Assembly: GCA_965243335.1 (NCBI GenBank)
Contig: OZ251545.1
Location: 1 to 64,000 of the forward strand
Length of the DNA stretch: 64,000 nucleotides
Direction: 5' to 3'
Origin: JAJDXW01 sp965243335
Lineage (GTDB): Bacteria > Pseudomonadota > Gammaproteobacteria > HK1
The translations under genes were made by a program, and so were the position numbers. Shown piece by piece: positions 51,865-59,931 of this stretch; the stretch's first letter is position 1; each line of letters begins with the position of its first letter. The notes under the pieces are model-generated. The model saw only the letters and a list, made by a program, of their open reading frames with translations, was not told the DNA's origin and made no database searches.

Positions 51865-52084
51865 GGGGCCGGGTTCGCGCGGGAGGACCGGTTCCGGGAG
51901 GGGATGCTGATGCGCGAAAGGAAGCCGGCGGTCTTCTCGCCGGCTGCCTCGATGCGTCCGCTTCCCGGAGCGGCCCCGGCGGCGCCCCGCGCACGCAACG
52001 GCGCGCAACTGGTACCGAGGGGCCGGGGCCGGTGGCTCGCCGCTTCTTCCCGGGTCCCGGGCCGATCTTCTCGCGTAATCCGGC

Positions 52085-52510
52085 TCAAGTGTCGGATGGG
52101 TCTACGGAGCCGCGGAGCTTCTTGATCCCGCTCCGGCGCTGCTTGTCTTCGCGGCGCCTCGCGCGGGTACGGGCGGTGGGCCGGGTGGGGACCCGCGGCC
52201 GGGGCTCGGGCCGCGCCTCCTCGAGGAGGGCCGCGAGGCGCGCGAGCGCCGCCTCCCGGTTGCGGGGCTGGGTACGGTGGGTGTCGACGAAGACGACGAC
52301 CTCGCCCGCCGCCGTCAGCCGGCTCCCGGCGAGACGTTCGAGACGCTCGCGAAGCCCTCCCCGGATGCCCGCCGCGTCGAGGTCCAGGCGGCACTCCACC
52401 GCGGTCGAGACCTTGTTGACGTTCTGCCCGCCGGGGCCGGAGGCCCGCACGAACTTCCATGCGAGCGCGGTCTCCGGGACGGCGACCCCGCCGAGGTCGA
52501 TGGATGCCAT
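52085..52510 (-). CDS. arfB: Ribosome-rescue peptidyl-tRNA hydrolase
   Basis: 141 residues from ATG 52510. The catalytic GGQ lies in SGPGGQNVNKVSTAVE near residue 30. The basic C-terminal tail (RRREDKQRRSGIKKL) is the part that enters the empty mRNA channel in ArfB/YaeJ. It releases nascent chains from stalled ribosomes without a stop codon. It is convergent with the autotransporter gene. Confidence 0.93.
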   Translation of the reverse strand: MASIDLGGVAVPETALAWKFVRASGPGGQNVNKVSTAVECRLDLDAAGIRGGLRERLERLAGSRLTAAGEVVVFVDTHRTQPRNREAALARLAALLEEARPEPRPRVPTRPTARTRARRREDKQRRSGIKKLRGSVDPSDT

Positions 52511-53133
52511 GAGTCCTCCGGCCGATCCGGGAGCCCCGCGAGCCGCGCCGGAGGCCGGGGGTCTCGCCCGGCCACGCGGCCCCGGCCCCTCCACGCTCCG
52601 CAGGGCGGCCGGATGCCGCCCGCAGCCTCGCATCGACCGCATGATGCCCCATTTCCTGCATCGCCGGGATGGGAAGCACGAAAAGAGGCATGTGCGCGGT
52701 GGGGATTTCGCCAAGCACGCCTCTCGCGGACGTCCCTGGGTACGCCGGCGTCCCGCCGGCCTGTTCGTTCACGGGCGCTTCGCCCCTTCCTTTGCCGGCG
52801 AGACGCCGGCGTACCCAGGGAGGGGGCGCCCAGGTACGACCCGCGAACCACTCGCCGTGGGGTGAAATCCGCCCAAATGCCCCTCGAACCGACCCCAAAC
52901 CCTGGAACGACGCCGTCCCGGTGGGGTAAAGAATATTTCGCCTTCCGCTCTACTCTCCCTATATCAACAGCTTACGAACAGCGCACGGGCCTCAAAGGAG
53001 AGGGGCGCCCGCCCGGCCCGCGCCGGGCGGAGAAGGCTCGCGATGCGGCGGGGCGCCGCCCCTCGGCCGCCGTGACCGCGGCGCCGGAGCCCGCGGCCCC
53101 CGCGCCTCCGCCCGGCGGGGACGGGCTCCACGC
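52511..53133. other. Intergenic stretch with palindromic element and possible promoter
   Basis: Contains palindromic element copy C (52684-52820). From 52925 to 52980 the DNA is markedly AT-richer (AAAGAATATTTCGCC, CTATATCAACAGC) and may hold the promoter of the permease operon, although no clear hexamer pair is visible. No gene is supported. Confidence 0.5.
52684..52820. repeat. Palindromic intergenic element, copy C
   Basis: Left outer arm GAGGCATGTGCGCGGTGGGG at 52684, then CGCCAAGCACGCCTCTCGCG. The palindrome (52734-52820) runs from CCCTGGGTACGCCGGCG to CGCCGGCGTACCCAGGG. The loop region contains an inner GGGCGCTTCGCCC hairpin. Confidence 0.82.
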
Positions 53134-54090
53134 GTGACCACCCTCGTCCTCGGCCGGCTGTGGCAGGCGGCGCTGGTCCTCGGGGTCATGTCCCTTGCGG
53201 TGTACGCCCTCATCGGCCTCATGCCGGGCGACCCCATCGACCTCATGCTGTCCTCGGACCCGGACCTGACCGCCGAGGACGCCCTCCGCCTCAAGGCGCT
53301 CCACGGCCTGGACCGCCCCATCCTCGAGCGGTGGTGGGCATGGGCCCGCCTCGCCGCGGGCGGCGACCTCGGCTACTCCCGGCTCCATGCCGCCCCGGTC
53401 CTCGACGTGCTCGGCCCCGCCCTCGCGAATACCCTCGTCCTCCTCGGCGCGAGCTTCTTCCTCGCCCTCGCCATCGCGCTCCCGGCCGGCGCCCTCGCCG
53501 CCGTGAAGCCCTTCTCCTGGTATGACCGCCTCGTCAACCTCGCCGCCCTCGCCGGGGTGTCCGTGCCGGTGTTCTGGTTCGGCCTCGTCCTCATCGTCGT
53601 CTTCGCGGTCGGGCTCGGGGTGCTGCCGGCCGGCGGTACGGGGGATGTCGGGGCCGGGCGAGGCGCGTTCGGCCGGCTCCATTTCTTCGTCCTCCCGGTC
53701 GCGACCCTCGTCTTCGCGTCCGTCGGCGGGCACCTCCGCTTCATGCGCGCCGCGGTCATCGAGGCCCTCGGCCAGCACCACGTCCGCACCGCCTGGGCCA
53801 AGGGGGCCGGAACCGGCCGGGTGGTGGCCGGGCACGCGCTCCGCAACGCGATGATCCCCGTCACCACCGTGATCGCGCTCGACATGGGGACCCTGGTATC
53901 GGGGGCCCTCGTGGTCGAGACGGTCTTCGCCTGGCCGGGCGTCGGCAAGCTCATCTACGACGCCATCATGGGCAACGACTTCAACCTCGCCCTCGCCGCC
54001 CTGCTGATGGCGACCGGGGTGACCCTGCTCGCGAGCCTCCTCGCGGACCTCGCGTATGCGTGGCTCGACCCGCGCGTCACCTACCAATGA
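53134..54090 (+). CDS. Peptide/nickel-type ABC permease, DppB family
   Basis: 318 residues from GTG 53134. Six transmembrane helices are apparent; MPGDPIDLML, LHGLDRPILERWWAW and GDLGYSR are typical of DppB/OppB. The coupling motif is RFMRAAVIEALGQHHVRTAWAKGAG, and DMGTLVSGALVVETVFAWPGVGKL follows. It overlaps the next permease by ATGA. No binding protein or ATPase gene is adjacent, so the importer is incomplete here. Confidence 0.92.
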   Translation: MTTLVLGRLWQAALVLGVMSLAVYALIGLMPGDPIDLMLSSDPDLTAEDALRLKALHGLDRPILERWWAWARLAAGGDLGYSRLHAAPVLDVLGPALANTLVLLGASFFLALAIALPAGALAAVKPFSWYDRLVNLAALAGVSVPVFWFGLVLIVVFAVGLGVLPAGGTGDVGAGRGAFGRLHFFVLPVATLVFASVGGHLRFMRAAVIEALGQHHVRTAWAKGAGTGRVVAGHALRNAMIPVTTVIALDMGTLVSGALVVETVFAWPGVGKLIYDAIMGNDFNLALAALLMATGVTLLASLLADLAYAWLDPRVTYQ

Positions 54091-54977
54091 AGATAGGGAC
54101 CACGGGTCCGGGCCGGATCGGCCGCCCCCGCCCCCGCGGGCTCGCAGCCGGAGCCCTCCTCGCCGGGCTCGCGCTCCTCTGCGCCGCCGCCCCCGTCTTC
54201 GAGGCGGCGAGCGGCCTCGATCCGGATCGGGTGGACCTCTTCGCCCGCTTCGAGGCCCCCTCCCCCGCCCACTGGCTCGGGACCGACGAGCTGGGCCGCG
54301 ACACCGGCCTTCGCCTCCTCCACGGGGGCCGGACGTCGCTCGCGATCGGGCTCGGGGGCGCGCTCGCCGCGGCCTTACTCGGGACCGTCGTCGGGCTACT
54401 GGCGGGCTACTTCGGGCGCTGGGTCGACGCGGCCCTCATGCGGTTCACGGATGGGGTGGCCGCCGCCCCGCTGCTCCCCCTCCTCATCGTGCTCGCGGCG
54501 GTGGATCTGACGAAGACGGGCCTGCCGGCGGATTGGGCGGCGTCGGAGGCGGCCGGCATCGCGCGCATTGTCGTGATCGTGGCCCTGTTCGGCTGGCCGG
54601 GGATCGCGCGGCTGGTGCGCGGGGCCACCCTGAGCGTGCGCGAGCGGGACTACGTCCGGGCCGGGGTCGCGGTCGGGGCCGGGCCGCTCCGGATCATGGT
54701 GCGGCACGTGCTCCCGAACGTCGCATCCCCGCTGCTCGTCGCCGCGACCCTCGCGGTCGGCCACGTCATCCTGCTCGAATCGGTGCTGAGCTTTCTCGGG
54801 CTCGGCATCCAGCCCCCGTTGCCGAGCTGGGGGAACATGCTGAGCAACGCGCAGGAGCTCATGGGAAGCGCGCCGATGCTGGCGATCCTTCCGGGGGCGC
54901 TCATCTTCGCCGCCGTGCTCGCGATCAACCGCCTGGGCGACGCCCTCCAGGAGACCCTGGACCCCCGGTCCCACTGA
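54087..54977 (+). CDS. Peptide/nickel-type ABC permease, DppC family
   Basis: 296 residues from ATG 54087. APSPAHWLGTDELGRDTGLRLLHGGRTSL is the DppC signature near residue 60-90. The coupling loop is RERDYVRAGVAVGAGPLRIMVRHVLPN, and LESVLSFLGLGIQPPLPSWGNML follows. Together with the preceding gene it would form the membrane pair of a peptide, opine or nickel importer. Confidence 0.92.
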   Translation: MKIGTTGPGRIGRPRPRGLAAGALLAGLALLCAAAPVFEAASGLDPDRVDLFARFEAPSPAHWLGTDELGRDTGLRLLHGGRTSLAIGLGGALAAALLGTVVGLLAGYFGRWVDAALMRFTDGVAAAPLLPLLIVLAAVDLTKTGLPADWAASEAAGIARIVVIVALFGWPGIARLVRGATLSVRERDYVRAGVAVGAGPLRIMVRHVLPNVASPLLVAATLAVGHVILLESVLSFLGLGIQPPLPSWGNMLSNAQELMGSAPMLAILPGALIFAAVLAINRLGDALQETLDPRSH

Positions 54978-54979
54978 GA

Positions 54980-55001
54980 AGCCGGCGTCCGGACGCCGGC
55001 T
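54980..55001. terminator. Perfect palindrome between convergent genes
   Basis: A 22-bp perfect palindrome (AGCCGGCGTCC / GGACGCCGGCT) four bases past the permease stop, between convergent operons. It could serve as a bidirectional terminator, although no U-run is present. Confidence 0.6.
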
Positions 55002-55074
55002 CCGTACAGCGCAGGCCGGAGCGGCCGGCGACCGCGCGCCCGATCGAAGCGATGGCCGGGCGGCGGAAGCGCGG

Positions 55075-55566
55075 TCAGGGGGCGTTGCGGACCATGTGGT
55101 AGCGCCCCGGCGCGACCCCGTCCGGCAGGCGGACGGGGGCCGCCGCGGGGAGGGCCATCTCCTGGTCGGTGACGACGATCGCCCCCGGCGCTAGCAGCGG
55201 CGGGAGGAGCGGGGAGATCCGCGCCGCGAGCCGGCGGTTGTGCTCCGCCACCCCCGTCCCGACGTCCGCGTGGAGGAGGGCCACCGATCCCCGGAATCGT
55301 TCCCCCGCCGCGGGAAGCGCGTCGAGCACGTCCCCGGGGAACAGGTGGTCGTCGTCCGGGATGCAGTCCGGGTGCGCGGAGACGCTCCGCTCGAACACGA
55401 AGATCTCGCGGCCCGGGAGCCGTTCCCGGAGGTGGTCGTAGGTCCGCCCGTTGCCGAGCCCCAGCTCGAACACGTGGCCCGGCGCGCCCGCGATCAGCTC
55501 GCACGCGAGGTCCAGGCACGCGCGCTGCGCCATGAGCCGGCGGATGGCGCTGTCGAGGCGGCTCAT
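55075..55566 (-). CDS. Class I SAM-dependent methyltransferase (small, Methyltransf_17-like)
   Basis: 163 residues from ATG 55566. Motif I is VFELGLGNGRTYDHLRE, followed by an acidic strand end FVFERSV and a GDVLDALP segment. LLHADVGTGV and AIVVTDQEMAL complete the Rossmann-like core. The substrate is unknown. The start overlaps the trpC stop by 4 bp, so it is expressed with trpC. Confidence 0.8.
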   Translation of the reverse strand: MSRLDSAIRRLMAQRACLDLACELIAGAPGHVFELGLGNGRTYDHLRERLPGREIFVFERSVSAHPDCIPDDDHLFPGDVLDALPAAGERFRGSVALLHADVGTGVAEHNRRLAARISPLLPPLLAPGAIVVTDQEMALPAAAPVRLPDGVAPGRYHMVRNAP

Positions 55567-56489
55567 CCCGGCGGCTGGCCCGCCCGCGGACCGGCCGCGG
55601 CCCCGCCCCGGCCCGGGCTTCCGCCCGGACCCCGGCTCGCCCGCCGGGCCTCGTCATCGCCGTCGCGGCCCCCCTTCCCTTCCTCCTCGCCGAAGAGGTC
55701 AGCGAGCCGCGCACCGGGGTCGGGCGCGCTCATGAACGCCTCCCCCACCAGGAAGGCGTGGACGCCGCGGGCCCGGAGCCTCGCCACGTCCTCGCGGGAG
55801 GCGACCCCGCTCTCGGTCACCGTCCGCCGGTCGGCCGGGACCCGCCCCGCGAGCCGCTCGGTCGTCGCGAGGGCGGTCTCGAAGGTGCGGAGGTCGCGGT
55901 TGTTGATCCCGACGAGGGGGGCGGGGACCCGGAGCGCGCGCTCGAGCTCCGCCTCGTCGTGCGCCTCGACGAGGGTGTCGACCCCGGCCTCGCGGGCGGT
56001 CTCGGCGAGCCGCCGGAGGGTGTCGTCGTCGAGGGCGGCGACGATGAGAAGCACGCAGTCCGCCCCCATCGCCCGCGCCTCGTGGACCTGCCACGGGTCG
56101 ATGAGGAAGTCCTTGCGGAGCACCGGGAGGGAGGCGGCCGCCCGCGCCGCCCGCAAGTGCTCCGGCGAGCCCTGGAAGAACTCGCGGTCCGTCAGCACGG
56201 ACAGGGCCGCGGCGCCGCCCCGCTCGTACCCCGCGGCGATGCGGGGCGGGTCGAAGTCGCGGCGGATGACGCCCCGGCTCGGCGACGCCCGCTTGATCTC
56301 GGCGATGACGGCCGGGCGGCCCGCGCTGATCCGCGCCTCGATCGCGGCCCGGAAGCCGCGGGGCGCGGGCGCGTCCGCCGCCCGGCGGCGCATCTCCGGG
56401 AGCGGGATCCGCCGGATGCCCTCCTCGACCTCCTCCCGCTTGCGCCCGAGGATGCGGGCGAGGACGTCCGGGATGCCGCGCCCGCTCAT
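55563..56489 (-). CDS. trpC: Indole-3-glycerol-phosphate synthase
   Basis: 308 residues. VIAEIKRASPSRGVI carries the catalytic Lys, LRKDFLIDPWQV the second Lys, LVEAHDEAEL and VGINNRDLRTFE follow, and VTESGV holds the phosphate loop. It converts carboxyphenylaminodeoxyribulose phosphate to indole-glycerol phosphate in tryptophan synthesis. After about residue 262 the chain runs into a 45-residue Gly/Arg/Pro-rich tail that ends in the ATGA overlap with the methyltransferase. trpD lies upstream, separated by a palindromic element. Confidence 0.95.
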   Translation of the reverse strand: MSGRGIPDVLARILGRKREEVEEGIRRIPLPEMRRRAADAPAPRGFRAAIEARISAGRPAVIAEIKRASPSRGVIRRDFDPPRIAAGYERGGAAALSVLTDREFFQGSPEHLRAARAAASLPVLRKDFLIDPWQVHEARAMGADCVLLIVAALDDDTLRRLAETAREAGVDTLVEAHDEAELERALRVPAPLVGINNRDLRTFETALATTERLAGRVPADRRTVTESGVASREDVARLRARGVHAFLVGEAFMSAPDPGARLADLFGEEEGKGGRDGDDEARRASRGPGGSPGRGGAAAGPRAGQPPG

Positions 56490-56882
56490 GGGGCCGCCCT
56501 CCCTGGGAACGCGGGTGTCTCGCCCGCATTTCTTTCCGTGCGCTTCACTTCGGTCCGCTGCGGGCGGGACACGAGCGTTCCCAGGAGCGCCCGCGAGAGG
56601 TGTGCTTGGCGAAAATCCCCATAGTGCAAATGCCTCGCATCGACCCGGGCTTGGGGGGCCTTTCGGTCCATCTGCGGGCGGGACACGAGCGTTCCCAGGA
56701 GGCTTGGCGGTAGGGGGCGCCGCTCGATTGCGCGGCGCGAAAGAGCGGGCGGGCGAACCCGGTCGTGCGTTCCGGGAGGGCCGGGGAAGGCCGGGAAGGG
56801 TGGCCGGGGAGGGGAGCGGGTGGGTCGGGGATCATCAGGTCCGCTTCGGTTCGAGCGGGGGCGGCGGCCCGTGCGGCCCCGT
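56490..56882. other. Gap between trpD and trpC
   Basis: Nearly 400 bp with no gene. Holds palindromic element copy D and an additional right half. The trpD-trpC gap is normally short, so the elements have been inserted into an operon. Confidence 0.65.
56502..56701. repeat. Palindromic intergenic element, copy D, plus an extra right half
   Basis: Palindrome 56502-56585 from CCTGGGAACGCGGGTGTC to GACACGAGCGTTCCCAGG, then the right outer arm GAGAGGTGTGCTTGGCGAAA, to TGCCTC at about 56636. A second right half of the palindrome (TGCGGGCGGGACACGAGCG) follows at about 56671-56701. Confidence 0.82.
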
Positions 56883-57926
56883 TCAGGCCCGGCCCGCCGC
56901 GAGGGCGTTCGACGCCTCGACGAGGGCGGCCAGGGTCGCCTTCGCGGCTCCGCTCGCGACCGAGCCGCGGGCCGCCTCGACCCCCTCGGCGAGGCTCGCC
57001 GCCGCCCCCGACACGTGGATGGCCGCCCCCGCGTTCAGCAGGGCGACGTCGCGGGCGGGGCCGGGTCGATCGTCCAGCGCCTCGCGCATGAGGGCCGCGC
57101 TCGCTTCGGGGCCGTCCACCCGCAGCGCGTCCAGCGCCTCGCCCGACCGGAGGCGTTCGAGTCCGACCTCCTCCGGGGTCAGCTCGTACTCGCGGACCTC
57201 GCCGTCCTTCAGCTCCGCGATGAGGGTCGGCGCTCCGATGCTGATCTCGTCGAGACCGTCCCGGGAATGGTAGACGAGGACGTGGCGGCTGCCGAGCGCG
57301 CGGAGCACGCGGGCGATCCGTCCGGTCCACTCCGGTGCGAACACCCCGAGCGCCTGGTTCGGGGCGCCGGCCGGGTTGGTGAGCGGCCCGAGGAGGTTGA
57401 AGATCGTGCGCGCGCCCATCTCCCGCCGCGGCCCCACCGCGTAGCGCATGGCGCGGTGGTGGTGGGGGGCGAACATGAAGCCGAAGCCGGTGCGGGCGAT
57501 GCACTCCGCCACCTGGTCGGGCGTGAGGTCGATGTCGACCCCGGCGCTCTGGAGCACGTCCGCGCTGCCGGAGCGGCTCGACCCGGACCGGTTGCCGTGC
57601 TTGGCGATCCGCACCCCGGCCCCGGCCGCGATGAGGGCCGCGGTGGTGGAGATGTTGAAGGTGCCCGAGACGTCGCCCCCGGTGCCGGCGGTGTCGACCA
57701 GCCCCTCGGGGGCCACCGGCACGCTGGCCGCGAGGCTGCGCATGACCCGGGCGGCGGCCGCGATCTCCTCGACCGTCTCGCCCTTCATGCGAAGCCCGAT
57801 CAGGAACCCGCCGATCTGCGACTCCGTCGCCTCGCCGGTCATGATCGTGTGCATCACCGCGGTCATCGAGCCGCCGTCGAGGTCGCGGCCGTCCGCCACC
57901 GTCCGGATGGCCGTCTGCATGTCCAT
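56883..57926 (-). CDS. trpD: Anthranilate phosphoribosyltransferase
   Basis: 347 residues from ATG 57926, with GGAGGAGG upstream. The PRPP-binding loop GTGGDVSGTFNIST is near residue 80, KHGNRSGSSRSGSADVLQSAG follows, and MFAPHHHRAMRYA is the anthranilate-site segment. It transfers phosphoribosyl to anthranilate in tryptophan synthesis. trpC follows on the same strand after an element-filled gap. Confidence 0.96.
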   Translation of the reverse strand: MDMQTAIRTVADGRDLDGGSMTAVMHTIMTGEATESQIGGFLIGLRMKGETVEEIAAAARVMRSLAASVPVAPEGLVDTAGTGGDVSGTFNISTTAALIAAGAGVRIAKHGNRSGSSRSGSADVLQSAGVDIDLTPDQVAECIARTGFGFMFAPHHHRAMRYAVGPRREMGARTIFNLLGPLTNPAGAPNQALGVFAPEWTGRIARVLRALGSRHVLVYHSRDGLDEISIGAPTLIAELKDGEVREYELTPEEVGLERLRSGEALDALRVDGPEASAALMREALDDRPGPARDVALLNAGAAIHVSGAAASLAEGVEAARGSVASGAAKATLAALVEASNALAAGRA

Positions 57927-57989
57927 CGCCGAATGTTCCTCCTCCCGCTGCCCCTGGGTCCGCCGCGGCCTGCCCCGGCGCCGCCCGCC

Positions 57990-58868
57990 TCAGCCGCCGG
58001 CCGCGGAGGCTCCCGCCCCCGCTTGCGTCCCTGCTCCGGTCCCTGCCCCGGCTCCGGCCTGCGTTCGCCTTGCCGCCGCGCGGCGGGCCGCCCCGGACTC
58101 CCCCTCCGCCGCGGCCCGCAGCGCCGTGATCGTAGCCGCGTAGTCCCCCGATCCGAAGACCGCCGACCCGGCTACGAACGTGTCCGCGCCGGCGCCCGCG
58201 ATCGCCCCGACGTTGCCGGGCTTGACCCCGCCGTCCACCTGGAGCCGGACCGGCGGCCCGCCCACCGCCTCGCGGCGGTCGAGGACCGCGCGCGCGGCGC
58301 GGAGCTTGGCGAGCGCGACGGGAAGGAAGGACTGCCCCCCGAACCCCGGATTGACGGACATGACGAGCACGAGGTCCAGCCGGTCGAGGGTCCAGTCGAG
58401 CCAGGCGAGCGGGGTCGCGGGGCTCAGCGCGAGGCCCGCCTTGCAGCCGAGGTCGCGGATGAGGGCGAGCGAGCGGTCGAGGTGGTCCGTCCCTTCGGGG
58501 TGGATCGAGATCCACGCCGCGCCGGCCGCCGCGAAGTCCCGGATCAGGCGGTCCACCGGCCGGGCCATGAGGTGGACGTCGATGGGGGTCGCTCCGGCGG
58601 CCCCGGCCAGCGCCTCGCACACCATCGGCCCGAGGGTGAGGTTCGGGACGAAATGGCTGTCCATCACGTCGAAGTGGATGAGGTCGGCCCCCGCCCGGAC
58701 GACCGCTTCCACCTCCTCGCCGAGCCGCGCGAAGTCGGCGGCGAGGAGGGACGGCGCGATCCACACGGAGCGCGCCCCGGCGCCGGCCGCGGCAGGAGTG
58801 TCGGCGCTCCCGCTGGCGGCGGAGGGGCTGGCGACGGGGGCGGGGGTGTCGGGGGCTCGCTCGGACAC
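57990..58868 (-). CDS. rpe: Ribulose-phosphate 3-epimerase with Ala-rich ends
   Basis: 292 residues from GTG 58868; family members are near 220. The TIM-barrel core is at about residues 36-250: IAPSLLAADFARLGEEV, IHFDVMDSHFVPNLTLGP, IDVHLMARPV, VNPGFGGQSF, and QVDGGVKPGN. It interconverts ribulose- and xylulose-5-phosphate. The first 35 residues and last 40 are Ala/Pro/Gly-rich and probably not structured, so a shorter start cannot be excluded. Confidence 0.93.
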   Translation of the reverse strand: MSERAPDTPAPVASPSAASGSADTPAAAGAGARSVWIAPSLLAADFARLGEEVEAVVRAGADLIHFDVMDSHFVPNLTLGPMVCEALAGAAGATPIDVHLMARPVDRLIRDFAAAGAAWISIHPEGTDHLDRSLALIRDLGCKAGLALSPATPLAWLDWTLDRLDLVLVMSVNPGFGGQSFLPVALAKLRAARAVLDRREAVGGPPVRLQVDGGVKPGNVGAIAGAGADTFVAGSAVFGSGDYAATITALRAAAEGESGAARRAAARRTQAGAGAGTGAGTQAGAGASAAGG

Positions 58869-58891
58869 GGCGGGGTCCGTCGGCGGCGGGG

Positions 58892-59635
58892 TCACTCCGG
58901 GCGCGGGCGCGCCGCGATCCCGGCCGCCACCCGGCGGGCGAGCAGCCGGGACAGCCGCGCCCTCTCGACCGGGTCCCGAAGGACGAGGAGCCGATCGAGG
59001 TCGCCCCGGGAGAGGCCGGGCCATACCTCGCTCTCCGGGGAGAGGCGAAACCCCTCCCGCGATCCGGGGTCCGGGACCCAGATGCACGCGACCTCCCTCC
59101 GGCTCTTGGTCCACGCCTCCCGGACCCCCATCCGGAAGTAGGGGGCGAGCTTGTGGCGGGACCGGCGGCTACGGTCGATCTCCACCACGAGGTCGGGGGG
59201 CGGGAGCCCCCGGCGCACGTCGAGGTAGCCTTCGACGGAGCGGATCGAGCGTTCGGCGGCCGGGTCGAGGTAGTAGCTCGCATCGGGCTCGAACGCGCCA
59301 TCGTCGCTCAGGAGGCGGAGCGCCCCCGCGCTCTGCCAGGAGACGAGCCGCCCCGCGGCGGCGAGCTGGTCGACGATGCGCCCGAACAGGAGGTCCGTCT
59401 CCGCCGCCGGGCCTTCGTGGGCGAAGCCCGGCTCCGCCACGAACTCCCCCATCCGGAAGCGCTCGTCATAGCGGCAGCGGGGCGCGTCGTCGTGCTCCGT
59501 CAGGCGATCGAAGAGGGCGCGCGGCATGGCGACCTCGATCCGCGCTGGCGCGTCGGGAGACGCGGGCAGGGAGGCGGCTGCCGACGAGGGCGCTTCCCGC
59601 TCGTCAGCGGGTTCCAGTGCGGGCGACGAGGCCAT
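58892..59635 (-). CDS. Uma2 (DUF820) family protein, third copy type
   Basis: 247 residues from ATG 59635; a start at the later Met of MPRALFDRL is possible. Nuclease-like motifs are EPDASYYLDPA near residue 133 and PPDLVVEIDRSRRSRHKLAPYFRMGVREAW near 160-190. It is only distantly related to the pair at 24.5 and 26.6 kb and has no repeated flank. It lies 23 bases upstream of rpe on the same strand. Confidence 0.85.
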   Translation of the reverse strand: MASSPALEPADEREAPSSAAASLPASPDAPARIEVAMPRALFDRLTEHDDAPRCRYDERFRMGEFVAEPGFAHEGPAAETDLLFGRIVDQLAAAGRLVSWQSAGALRLLSDDGAFEPDASYYLDPAAERSIRSVEGYLDVRRGLPPPDLVVEIDRSRRSRHKLAPYFRMGVREAWTKSRREVACIWVPDPGSREGFRLSPESEVWPGLSRGDLDRLLVLRDPVERARLSRLLARRVAAGIAARPRPE

Positions 59636-59708
59636 GCGCCGAGTATACAGGGCAGGGGGGCGAGGGCGGGCCGGGGGCAGGTGCAGGCAGGGCCGGCCAA
59701 GGCTGCCG

Positions 59709-59922
59709 AGGCAGGTGCGCTCATGTGCGCGGTGGGGTTTTCGCCAAGCACACTTCGTGGCAGGCGCTCCTGGGAACGGCGCGTCCTGGGAACGCGGGCG
59801 TCTCGCCCGCACTTTTGTTCACGGGCGCTTCCCACCTCCCCTGTGCGGGCGGGACGCCCGCGTTCCCAGGAACCTTGCGACCGGGTGTGCTTGGCGAAAA
59901 TCTCCACCGCGCACCTGCCTCC
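59709..59922. repeat. Palindromic intergenic element, copy E (most complete)
   Basis: Both outer arms are present: GAGGCAGGTGCG...CGCCAAGCACAC on the left (59709-59755) and GTGTGCTTGGCGAAAA...GCGCACCTGCCTC on the right (59886-59921). The inner palindrome runs from TCCTGGGAACGCGGGCG (about 59787) to CGCCCGCGTTCCCAGGA. Total about 214 bp, with no coding capacity. It fills the gap between the divergent Uma2 and oxidoreductase genes and may contribute to the latter's leader. Confidence 0.88.
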
Positions 59923-59931
59923 TTCCGGGTT

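Noticed and set aside
47147..51994. Very long minus-strand open frame opposite the autotransporter gene
   Set aside because: Translation is His/Arg/Pro-rich with no domain; it is the shadow of a repetitive G+C-rich coding strand.
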